Assembly: GCA_007135795.1 (NCBI GenBank)
Contig: SLIE01000197.1
Location: forward strand, 1 to 7,266
Reading direction: 5' to 3'
Length of the DNA stretch: 7,266 nucleotides
Origin: Desulfobacterales bacterium
GTDB lineage: Bacteria; Desulfobacterota; Desulfobacteria; Desulfobacterales; Desulfosalsimonadaceae
The notes beneath the pieces were generated by a model. The model was given only the letters and a program-made list of their open reading frames with translations, searched no databases and was not told the DNA's origin. How positions within the stretch are numbered: position 1 is the first letter of the stretch; every line of letters begins with the position of its first letter. Shown here one piece after another: positions 1 through 5,911 of this stretch. The position numbers were made by a program, and so were the translations under genes.

Positions 1-381
1 ACAATGTTTGAAAATGTGGATGTGCGCCTCGATCCGTCTTGTGCCGGATGGATGGAAAACAAGTTAAGCCCGGTTTCGGAGAATAAGGGGTGGTTTTCTT
101 TTAAAGAGGAACGCCCGTATGACATAGCCGCCATTGCCATGGTAGCGGACGCATTCCCCCCGGCAGTAATGGCAAGCCAGGGAATGATGGCGTGGGTGCC
201 GACGCTCGAAATTTCCATCAACATAAGGACCATGCCCCAGACCCGGTGGCTTAAATGCATTTTTCGGACACGCTTTATCAGTTGCGGTTTGCTTGAAGAA
301 GATGGTGAAATCTGGGATGAAAATAATGAGCTGGTAGCGATTTCCCGTCAGATTGCCCAATTGCGGCAGGCGGTCTCATGA
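1..381 (+). CDS. Acyl-CoA thioesterase family protein (TesB/4HBT_3-like), 5' partial
   Basis: This is the C-terminal part of a thioesterase expected to hydrolyse acyl-CoA to free fatty acid and CoA in the cytoplasm. The frame is open at base 1, so the ATG at 4 is probably internal: double-hotdog proteins of this family usually have about 250-280 residues and only about 126 are seen. Family-typical features (residues counted from the ATG at 4) are the GWFSF...RPYDIAAIAMVADAFPP stretch at 29-53, then WVPTLEISINIR at 64-75, the RTRFISCG strand at 88-95 and LLEEDGEIWDE at 96-106. These match the second hotdog fold of 4HBT_3 proteins. Substrate chain length cannot be read from the sequence. The stop is 25 bases before the histidine kinase start on the same strand, so the two are probably co-transcribed. 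The family is clear by eye; the exact subfamily is not. Confidence 0.82.
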   Translation, partial: TMFENVDVRLDPSCAGWMENKLSPVSENKGWFSFKEERPYDIAAIAMVADAFPPAVMASQGMMAWVPTLEISINIRTMPQTRWLKCIFRTRFISCGLLEEDGEIWDENNELVAISRQIAQLRQAVS

Positions 382-406
382 CCCTTAAGACGTTAAAGGT
401 GGCTCA

Positions 407-1891
407 GTGAAGTGGTTTTCAGGGACAGCGCTTTTTACCCGGATTATGATTCACCTTGGTGTCTTATCGTTTATCATCATGGCGATGGGGGGTGTTTCCA
501 TATGGCATGCCGTTTCATCCCAGAAGGTTATCAACAATCTCGTCTTTAATGATATGAAGGCTGCAAATGCTGCGTATGAAATGCAAAGTGCGCTGGCCAA
601 CCACAAAGGATTTGCCACCTATTATTCTTTGGACTTGAATCCCAAATGGCTCCGTGAACTGGATAATTATCGGAGGGACTTTGATAACTGGCTGGAAACA
701 GCATTTCGCATGAACAATGATCCCCGGCAAATTGTATTGCTAAATCAAATCAGGATTAAAAATCAGGCGTACATCTCCGGCAAGGACGAGGTTCTCAGTC
801 TTTACAGCGGTCCGGACAGGGCGCTGGGGGAAAAGAAGCACTGGGAGGTTCGTGATCGTTTTTTTGAGCTAAATGGGCTGGTGGTGTTATATAAGGATCT
901 TGTCGAGCAGAAAATCCTTGAACTCAGTGATTCGAGCCGTGAAAAGACGGTGCGGTCAAACTACACGGTTGTGTTTTCACTGGTTGCATCCATGTTGCTT
1001 CTGATTGTTTTCGGGGTTTTGATGGTGATGCACGTGATTGCTCCCATACGGCGCCTTGCGGCCATGACACAGACAAAAGAGACCGGGGGTGGAGAAAAGA
1101 ACCCGAAAAATGAGCTCGTTACCCTGGGGAAGGGGGTCAGCGGGCTGATAAGAGAGATCGATCATTCCCGCGAGGAGCTGAAGCACAGCAAAAGCCTGCT
1201 GGTGCATTCGGAAAAAATGGCCATGATCGGTAACCTCGCAACCGAAGTGGCCCACAGTATCCGAAACCCCATGACCTCCATTAATATGCGGCTTTTCTCC
1301 CTGCAGCGGAATTTGGAGATGACAAAAAGGCAGCAGGAAGACATGGAAGTGGTTGCGGAGGAGATGCGTCGCCTTGATAACATCGTAAGAAATTTCCTTG
1401 AGTTTTCCAGACCCCACAAGCTTCGAAAGCAGGTTGTCGAACTCCCCCGCATTGTGGACATGTCCATTGAATTGCTTCGATACAGGCTCGATCTCAATGG
1501 CGTGACGGTGATTCATGAAAAGGCGATGTCGCTTTCCTCTGTATCCGCTGATGCCGAGTTGATAAAGGAGGTATTTGTAAATCTTATCATCAATGCCTGT
1601 GAAGCGATGGCTGAAGGGGGAAAAATCATTATTTCAGAGACAGAAGTGATTGATGATACTATCGGACCGGCGGTTCGGGTTTCGTTTTCCGATAATGGTC
1701 CCGGAATATCAGAATCGGACGAGCGCCTTGTGATGGAACCGTTTTATACGACCAAGCCCGAGGGGACAGGTCTGGGACTCTTTATCGCAGCGAGAATTAT
1801 CAACGAACACGGTGGGTTTTTGATGCTTGATGCCACCGGTGGTGCCGGGACGACATTCGCCATTACACTTCCGGTTTTAGAAGACGGATAA
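407..1891 (+). CDS. Membrane sensor histidine kinase (NtrB-type HisKA/HATPase)
   Basis: This 494-residue kinase should autophosphorylate on His and pass the phosphate to the regulator encoded one base downstream. Two membrane segments (about 11-33 and 187-211) enclose a periplasmic sensor of about 150 residues, probably helical and rich in charged residues, which I cannot assign to a ligand class. A short HAMP-like linker (about 210-255) and a helical stretch lead to the H-box AHSIRNPMTSI with phospho-acceptor H283. The ATPase domain has the N-box around N392/N396 (NLIINACEAM), the G1 box DNGPG at 429-433, the F-box FYTTK at 446-450, the G2 box GTGLGL at 453-458 and a GGAGTTF box at 478-484. 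All catalytic motifs are intact. The GTG start is supported by AAAGGTGG at 395-402 and by leaving a short charged N-terminus before the first helix; the next ATG (446) would cut into that helix. The sequence resembles kinases paired with sigma-54 activators. Its signal is unknown. Confidence 0.96.
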   Translation: MKWFSGTALFTRIMIHLGVLSFIIMAMGGVSIWHAVSSQKVINNLVFNDMKAANAAYEMQSALANHKGFATYYSLDLNPKWLRELDNYRRDFDNWLETAFRMNNDPRQIVLLNQIRIKNQAYISGKDEVLSLYSGPDRALGEKKHWEVRDRFFELNGLVVLYKDLVEQKILELSDSSREKTVRSNYTVVFSLVASMLLLIVFGVLMVMHVIAPIRRLAAMTQTKETGGGEKNPKNELVTLGKGVSGLIREIDHSREELKHSKSLLVHSEKMAMIGNLATEVAHSIRNPMTSINMRLFSLQRNLEMTKRQQEDMEVVAEEMRRLDNIVRNFLEFSRPHKLRKQVVELPRIVDMSIELLRYRLDLNGVTVIHEKAMSLSSVSADAELIKEVFVNLIINACEAMAEGGKIIISETEVIDDTIGPAVRVSFSDNGPGISESDERLVMEPFYTTKPEGTGLGLFIAARIINEHGGFLMLDATGGAGTTFAITLPVLEDG

Positions 1892-1892
1892 T

Positions 1893-3323
1893 ATGAACGA
1901 AATATTGATAGTCGACGATGACAGTCAGTTGCGCCGCAGTTTTGAGAAGCTGCTGCATGAGGAAGGGTACGAAGTCCGCTCAGCGTCTTCCGGGGAGGCG
2001 GCCATTGCCATGACAAGAGAAACGAAGCCGGATCTCGTGGTAATGGATGTGCGCCTGCCGGGTATTAATGGTCTTGAGGCCTTCGCGGCAATCCGGGATA
2101 TGGATGCGAGGCTTCCCGTGATTATCATGACGGCTTTCGGTACTACGGAGACGGCAATCGAAGCGACAAAGCAGGGGGCGTTTGATTATGTACTGAAGCC
2201 TTTTGATATCCCGGCCATGCTTAAGTTGATCGGCCAGGCCCTGGATGCCGGTAGAATGATGCGCTCCCGGGTGCACATGGACGCGGGCCCGGATACCTTT
2301 GAAAAGGATGCTCTGATCGGAAAGAGCGAGCCCATGCAGACGGTTTACAAATCGATCGGCAGGGCGGCGCCGACAGATGCCACGGTTTTGATAAGGGGCG
2401 AATCCGGAACCGGAAAAGAACTGGTGGCACGGGCTGTATACCAGTACAGCCGGAGAGCGGACAGGTCTTTTCTGGTTATAAACTGTGTTGCCATACCGGA
2501 AACCCTGCTTGAAAGCGAATTGTTCGGCTATGAAAAGGGGGCGTTTACCGGAGCCGTGGGGCAGCGGGTAGGCAAAATTGAGCAGGCAAGCGGTGGAACG
2601 GTTTTTTTGGATGAAATTGGGGATATGCCGCTTCAGATACAGGCAAAAATCCTGCGATTGTTGCAGGAGCGCAGCATAGAGCGTCTCGGGGGCATTAAGC
2701 CCATCCCCGTGGATGTCCGTATTATTGCCGCTACAAATCGCAATCTTGAAAGAGCGATTGAAGCCGAAACATTCCGGGAGGATCTGTATTATCGCTTGAA
2801 GGTGGTTTCTATTGAACTGCCACCGTTGCGGGAACGCAAAGCGGATGTGCCGCTGTTGTGTGATTATTTTTTATCCATGTATGCCGCTGAAATGAAAATG
2901 GAGAATCCCGGTATTGATGACAAGGTGTTCGAACTGTTCAATGCTTATGATTGGCCGGGAAACGTTCGGGAACTGGGAAATATTATTAAAAAGGCGCTCA
3001 TATTCAGCCGTGGTTACCCCATTAGGGCGGAAGCGGTCAGTCAGGCACTCTCCCCGAGCCGCCAACATGATGCTTCCGGAGAAAGTCAGGACATGGAAGC
3101 ATTTACCCGGCAATGGGTCCGGGAACAGCTTGACGCTGACACACAGACCGATTTGTTTAACTTTATGATGGATCGGGTGGGACGTATCATTATCGGGGAA
3201 GCGCTTGGCATGACGGATGGCAACCGCAGCCAGGCGGCAAAACTGCTGGGATTGACCCGTCCCACGCTGCAGGCGAAGATCGAGAAATACAACCTGTCAT
3301 TTGAAACAAAGGTGAAGGAGTAA
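1893..3323 (+). CDS. Sigma-54-dependent response regulator, NtrC/AtoC type
   Basis: This 476-residue protein is a complete bacterial enhancer-binding protein that activates sigma-54 RNA polymerase when phosphorylated. The receiver domain (about 1-118) has acidic residues D8/D9, phospho-acceptor D52, T80 and K102. The AAA+ domain (about 140-385) has Walker A GESGTGKE at 169-176, the sigma-54 contact loop GAFTGA at 216-221, Walker [12 protein letters not shown] at 234-244, the arginine-finger region FREDLYYRL at 294-302 and WPGNVREL at 354-361. The C-terminal Fis-type helix-turn-helix (about 440-467) contains [20 protein letters not shown], the usual arrangement in this family. The ATG follows the kinase stop after one base and the ribosome site is weak, so translation is probably coupled to the kinase. 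The intact GAFTGA loop implies real sigma-54 targets; strong candidates are the promoters at 4073-4088 and 5828-5843. Function is secure; the target genes are inferred. Confidence 0.97.
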   Translation: MNEILIVDDDSQLRRSFEKLLHEEGYEVRSASSGEAAIAMTRETKPDLVVMDVRLPGINGLEAFAAIRDMDARLPVIIMTAFGTTETAIEATKQGAFDYVLKPFDIPAMLKLIGQALDAGRMMRSRVHMDAGPDTFEKDALIGKSEPMQTVYKSIGRAAPTDATVLIRGESGTGKELVARAVYQYSRRADRSFLVINCVAIPETLLESELFGYEKGAFTGAVGQRVGKIEQASGGTVFLDEIGDMPLQIQAKILRLLQERSIERLGGIKPIPVDVRIIAATNRNLERAIEAETFREDLYYRLKVVSIELPPLRERKADVPLLCDYFLSMYAAEMKMENPGIDDKVFELFNAYDWPGNVRELGNIIKKALIFSRGYPIRAEAVSQALSPSRQHDASGESQDMEAFTRQWVREQLDADTQTDLFNFMMDRVGRIIIGEALGMTDGNRSQAAKLLGLTRPTLQAKIEKYNLSFETKVKE

Positions 3324-3329
3324 CAGTAC

Positions 3330-3642
3330 CGGACATCTATCCCAACCCCGCACAGCCTTCCCCCTTGGGAGCGCCAGGCTCCTGCCTGGCATGCCCTTAA
3401 ACCGGTCAAAGCCAACTATTCCCGGGGCAAGTTCATGCATTACGCCTGCAACACAAATGGCATGGGGCGTTTCAAAAAACCAATCAACTCCCACCGGGCT
3501 ATCGCCCGGGTCTTGTGCCAGGCAAGAGCCTGGCGCTCCCAGGGGTAACCCGGTTCTCAGGAGTTGAGCCGGCCCTGTATTGCCGTCAGCACGCTTGTTA
3601 AGGAACCATCAAAATTTTACAGGATGTAAAAAAATACTGCAT
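3330..3642. repeat. Tandem BIME/REP-like element, copy A
   Basis: This is the first of two head-to-tail copies of a palindrome-rich unit beginning CGGACA and ending ATACTGCAT. It directly follows the response regulator stop. A GGGAGC lead-in and a perfect 7-bp hairpin (GCCAGGC, loop TCCT, GCCTGGC) occupy 3366-3390. The same module recurs inverted at 3517-3541 (loop AAGA). Between them is a hairpin CCGGGC-TATC-GCCCGG at 3494-3509, and near the end is the dyad TTTTACA-GGA-TGTAAAA at 3615-3631. Two inverted REP-like hairpins, each with a GGAG-type tetranucleotide next to the stem, resemble bacterial interspersed mosaic elements mobilised by RAYT (REP-associated tyrosine) transposases. No such transposase is in the window, so the element would be non-autonomous. 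The hairpins could also protect or end the upstream mRNA. Class assignment is by structure only. Confidence 0.9.
3615..3631. promoter_or_regulatory. 17-bp dyad in repeat copy A, possible regulator site
   Basis: The perfect 7-bp inverted repeat TTTTACA-N3-TGTAAAA (spacer GGA) has the length and symmetry of a dimeric helix-turn-helix protein site. It lies about 475 bp upstream of the predicted start for the downstream sigma-54 promoter, which is far but not impossible for an enhancer. It could equally be a structural part of the repeat element. There is no direct evidence of binding. Confidence 0.3.
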
Positions 3643-3967
3643 CGGACAATCCTTTCCAACGATTCCCAACTCGCACGACTCTCCCCCCTGGGAGCGCCAG
3701 GCTCCTGCCTGGCATGCCTTTTAAACCGGGCAAAGCCCGCTATTTCCGGGGCAAGGTCATGCATTACGCCTGCAACACAAATGGCATGGGGTGTTTCAAA
3801 AAACCAATCAACCCCCACCGGGCTATCGCCCGGGTCTTGTGCCAGGCAAGAGCCTGGCGCTCCCAGGGGTAACCCGGTTCACAGGAGTTGAGCCGGCTCT
3901 GTATTGCCGTCAGTCACGCTTGTTAAGGAACCATCAAAATTTTACAGGGTGTAAAAAAATACTGCAT
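3643..3967. repeat. Tandem BIME/REP-like element, copy B
   Basis: This second copy abuts copy A with no spacer. From the TGGGAGC lead-in at 3689 to the end at 3967 it differs from copy A by about 11 substitutions and 2 single-base indels over roughly 278 bases (about 95% identity). The first 46 bases are more diverged and about 10 bases longer than in copy A. The REP-like hairpin modules are at 3689-3713 and, inverted, at 3841-3865. The central hairpin CCGGGC-TATC-GCCCGG is at 3818-3833 and the AT-rich dyad TTTTACA-GGG-TGTAAAA at 3940-3956. An extra small stem (CGGGC-AAA-GCCCG, about 3728-3740) is intact here but broken in copy A. Changes between copies avoid the two main hairpins and the dyad arms. 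Open frames in the copies are not conserved as protein. Confidence 0.9.
3940..3956. promoter_or_regulatory. 17-bp dyad in repeat copy B, candidate enhancer (UAS)
   Basis: TTTTACA-GGG-TGTAAAA has the same arms as the dyad in copy A, with a changed spacer. Its centre is about 150 bp upstream of the transcription start predicted from the sigma-54 promoter at 4073-4088. NtrC-type activators typically bind dyads about 80-200 bp upstream, so position and symmetry fit a site for the activator encoded just upstream. Binding is inferred, not shown. Confidence 0.38.
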
Positions 3968-4072
3968 ATCATCTGTTGCAATCGTGCAGAAAAATCATCT
4001 GGTAACTTGCCGAAATCAAAAAAAGCATTGATGGTGGGTGAGATCTTCAAAGTCAGACCTGATTCGAATTGA

Positions 4073-4088
4073 TGGCACGGTGTTTGCT
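4073..4088 (+). promoter_or_regulatory. Sigma-54 (-24/-12) promoter of the receiver gene
   Basis: TGGCACG-GTGT-TTGCT matches the sigma-54 consensus TGGCACG-N4-TTGCW at every fixed position, with GG at 4074-4075 and GC at 4086-4087 separated by the required 10 bases. Transcription should start near 4098-4099. That excludes the GTG at 4038 as a start for the downstream gene and leaves an untranslated leader of about 38 bases before the ATG at 4137. Such a promoter needs an AAA+ activator; one is encoded at 1893-3323. Confidence 0.82.
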
Positions 4089-4112
4089 GAGTGCAGTATT
4101 ATGATCAATTTT

Positions 4113-4120
4113 GAGGGAAG
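4113..4120 (+). promoter_or_regulatory. Shine-Dalgarno sequence with ambiguous start choice
   Basis: GAGGGAAG is the only good ribosome site in the leader of the receiver gene. It is 8 bases from an ATG at 4129 that is out of frame with the receiver and stops after seven codons. It is 16 bases from the in-frame ATG at 4137, which is long. The in-frame ATG at 4101 lies upstream of it and has no site of its own. Confidence 0.6.
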
Positions 4121-4136
4121 TCCGAAAAATGAAAAC

Positions 4137-4496
4137 ATGCCGGTTATTCTGATTGCTGATGCCAATCCGCGTATCCTCAGCTTTCTTGCGAATGAATTTG
4201 GCGATGCCGGGTTCGTGGTCAAAAAAGCCGGCAATGCCGATGCCGTTATGATCAAGGTCAACGAACCTCCGGCTGCCTGCCTGCTGGTGCTTGACCCCCA
4301 CCTTCCCTTTGGTGGCGGGAAAAAAGTAATGGAAAAAATCACATTTCTGGAAATGAAAATTCCCGTGGTCATTTATTCGCCATATGACGAATACGCGGAT
4401 CATCCTGATTATCGATCCGCGGATGCATTTGTGGAAAAAACAGCGAACCCGGTCTTTCTTATAGAAATCGTTAAAAAGATTCTGGGCGTTAAATGA
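4137..4496 (+). CDS. Stand-alone response-regulator receiver domain protein (CheY-like)
   Basis: From the ATG at 4137 this gives 119 residues, the size of one receiver domain with no output domain. It should act by protein-protein contact or as a phosphate relay or sink. The fold pattern is visible: VILIADANPRI (strand 1), LLVLDPHLP with phospho-acceptor D53, VVIYSP with S81 in place of the usual Thr, and FVEK with the conserved K101. The N-terminal acidic pair is reduced to one Asp (ADAN at 7-10), so Mg2+ binding and phosphorylation may be altered. The start is uncertain. The frame extends back to a GTG at 4038 and an ATG at 4101, but the sigma-54 promoter makes 4038 impossible on that transcript and 4101 would be almost leaderless. 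One extra A near 4131-4135 would fuse the well-spaced ATG at 4129 to the receiver as MKNMPVIL. The gene converges with the antiporter gene. The family is clear; the partner is unknown. Confidence 0.85.
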   Translation: MPVILIADANPRILSFLANEFGDAGFVVKKAGNADAVMIKVNEPPAACLLVLDPHLPFGGGKKVMEKITFLEMKIPVVIYSPYDEYADHPDYRSADAFVEKTANPVFLIEIVKKILGVK

Positions 4497-4503
4497 AATG
4501 AAG

Positions 4504-4524
4504 CCGCTTGCAGCCGGTTGTTTT
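4504..4524 (+). terminator. Weak candidate intrinsic terminator
   Basis: CCGCT (4504-4508), loop TGC and AGCCGG (4512-4517) can form a short stem with one bulged base, followed by TTGTTTT. It lies just after the receiver stop, in the 46-base gap before the converging antiporter gene. The stem is short, so the call is tentative. Confidence 0.28.
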
Positions 4525-4542
4525 CGGTCTTGTCACTATTGT

Positions 4543-5520
4543 TCATCCCGTATGGACCAGGTATCCCATATAGATCATATACATAATGATCAGTACCACC
4601 CCGCCGGATCTGTGAAGGGTATAATCCTTTCGCATTAACAGCCATGGAATGATACCTGCAAGTAACATGACCGAGAAGTCAATAACCATGCCGCTTTGTA
4701 TGAAACCACCGGGAATTATGATCGGGCGGACCAGGGCGGCTGCCCCGATAACACTTAATATGTTGAAAACATTGCTTCCCACCAGGTTTCCGATACTGAT
4801 ATCCATTTCTCTTTTCAGGGCTGCCACCACGGATGTCGCCAGTTCGGGCAAGGATGTGCCAATGGCGACCACGGTCAGGCCGATGAATTTTTCACTCACC
4901 CCGAAAACTTCCATGATGATGACCACGGAATTGATAAGCACCTGGGCGCCACCGACCACCAGTGCAATGCCCGCGACAATGAGAAATCCCTGTTTGAGCC
5001 TGGATTCCACGATTGTCACCGGCTCGACATCTCTGATGATACTGGATTTTTCTCCAAGCCCGTTCTGTTGTGCTTTGGTCGTCAAGGAGTAGTTGTAGTA
5101 AATATAAAGTAGTATTCCGACAATCAGGATGACACCTTCGACCCGGGTTATAAGGGAATTCATGGAAAGTGCGACCAGAAAAAGTGAAATGATGAGCATC
5201 AGGGGAATGTCGCGGCGGACAACGGATTTGTCCGTGGAAACGGGCATAAGAAAAGCTGCGATGCCAAGGACGAGGGTTGTATTGCATATATTGCTGCCGA
5301 CGACATTGCCGATGGCAATCATTGATTTGTCGGAAATAGAAGAGACGACGCTGATGACGAGTTCGGGAGCGGATGTGCCAAAGGCCACCACGGTAAGACC
5401 GATAATAATCGGGGAGATTCCCATCTTTCGGGCGAGGCTGGCGGAGCCTCTGACGAGCCACTCCGCACCGAAATAAAGCATTACAAAGCCGAGAGCCGTA
5501 AGTATGTAGTGAATTAGCAT
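4543..5520 (-). CDS. Calcium/sodium antiporter, CaCA family (YrbG-like)
   Basis: This 325-residue inner-membrane protein is expected to exchange Ca2+ for Na+ or H+. It shows about ten hydrophobic segments in two inverted halves, each with the family's alpha repeat. Alpha-1 (about 41-86) has GLTVVAFGTSAPEL with E53 and GNVVGSNICN at 71-80. Alpha-2 (about 214-259) has GLTVVAIGTSLPEL with E226 and GNLVGSNVFN at 244-253. The paired glutamates and GSN motifs form the cation site in archaeal NCX homologues, and all are kept. A hydrophilic loop (about 143-176) joins the halves. Length is normal for prokaryotic members. The ATG at 5520 is preceded on its strand by a modest AGAGA ribosome site. The gene is transcribed against the receiver gene and away from the acyl-CoA synthetase, so it is a separate unit. 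No clear promoter is visible. Ion specificity cannot be read from sequence. Confidence 0.95.
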   Translation of the reverse strand: MLIHYILTALGFVMLYFGAEWLVRGSASLARKMGISPIIIGLTVVAFGTSAPELVISVVSSISDKSMIAIGNVVGSNICNTTLVLGIAAFLMPVSTDKSVVRRDIPLMLIISLFLVALSMNSLITRVEGVILIVGILLYIYYNYSLTTKAQQNGLGEKSSIIRDVEPVTIVESRLKQGFLIVAGIALVVGGAQVLINSVVIIMEVFGVSEKFIGLTVVAIGTSLPELATSVVAALKREMDISIGNLVGSNVFNILSVIGAAALVRPIIIPGGFIQSGMVIDFSVMLLAGIIPWLLMRKDYTLHRSGGVVLIIMYMIYMGYLVHTG

Positions 5521-5911
5521 TGTCTCTAATCAAATTTTAAAGGTTAAAGATGATGGCGTCGTTAAAAGCAGGATTGCAGATGGGCGTAGTGTTGCTATAG
5601 CCAACCGGTACCCTGATGCCTCTCCTTTTACCACCCTTGATATCGAGTTGCCAAAAAATAATTTCCAGATTGTAAAAATTTCATCACTTTCATCTCCATA
5701 AATACATACTCCCCGGAATAGTGAAATTAAATACAGGAGATGCTGTTTCCGGCAGAACTCCTCTGAATGCTGGACTTTTGATTGTTTCAATAAAATACCG
5801 TCTTCTTTTGGGCTTTGCCGTCAATCATGGCATGCAAGTTGCTTTTTCCATAGTGTAGTCAGATCGGAAACACAGCAATTCTAATGGAAATTGCAAATCA
5901 GAGGAAGGCTC
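5521..5911. other. Intergenic region between divergent genes
   Basis: This gap of about 390 bases separates the antiporter (leftward) from the acyl-CoA synthetase (rightward). The only strong signal is the sigma-54 promoter at 5828-5843. A 17-base sequence at 5661-5677 matches the repeat-borne dyad at 13 of 17 positions. CATCTCC at 5691-5697 and GGAGATG at 5736-5742 form a 7-bp inverted repeat with a 38-base spacer. A plus-strand frame without a usual start codon is open from 5513 to 5701, and a TTG-started minus-strand frame covers 5530-5790. Neither resembles a known family or has a convincing ribosome site, so I treat the region as non-coding. Confidence 0.6.
5828..5843 (+). promoter_or_regulatory. 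Sigma-54 (-24/-12) promoter of the acyl-CoA synthetase gene
   Basis: TGGCATG-CAAG-TTGCT differs from the consensus TGGCACG-N4-TTGCW at one position (T for C). The essential GG (5829-5830) and GC (5841-5842) are separated by exactly 10 bases, and a T-rich stretch follows. Transcription should begin near 5853-5854, leaving a leader of about 58 bases before the ATG at 5912. The promoter lies in non-coding DNA on the correct strand, which strengthens the call. An enhancer-binding activator is required; the closest is encoded at 1893-3323. Confidence 0.76.

Noticed and set aside
977..1516. Long minus-strand frames inside the histidine kinase gene, and similar frames opposite the regulator, receiver, antiporter and synthetase genes
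   Set aside because: All are antisense shadows of well-supported genes whose own proteins carry complete family motifs.
3460..3476. TGGCATGGGGCGTTTC in the repeat (and its copy near 3783) as a sigma-54 promoter
   Set aside because: It has the -24 GG, but the position 10 bases on is TT instead of the essential GC in both copies.
3297..3494. Minus-strand frame beginning MGVDWFFETPHAIC, repeated at 3609-3818
   Set aside because: Both copies lie in the palindromic repeats. Most differences between the copies change amino acids and a one-base indel shifts the frame after about 33 residues, so there is no sign of selection on protein. The first also overlaps the end of the response regulator gene.
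3580..3891. Plus-strand 103-codon frame across the repeat junction, and a similar frame at 3791-4072
   Set aside because: They span hairpins and repeat boundaries, have no ribosome site and no family resemblance; several frames on both strands are open here because of the repeat composition.
3366..3967. CRISPR array or tandem sRNA array
   Set aside because: There are only two units of over 300 bp with no short repeat-spacer pattern, no cas genes nearby and no promoter-terminator layout typical of sRNA genes.
4038..4136. Upstream extension of the receiver protein to the GTG at 4038
   Set aside because: The extension would encode the sigma-54 promoter itself and start before the predicted transcription start. 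The receiver fold begins only at the ATG at 4137.
5530..5790. Minus-strand 86-codon frame beginning with TTG
   Set aside because: It has a rare start codon, no good ribosome site and no recognisable domain, and it overlaps a plus-strand open frame of similar quality. Treated as non-coding.
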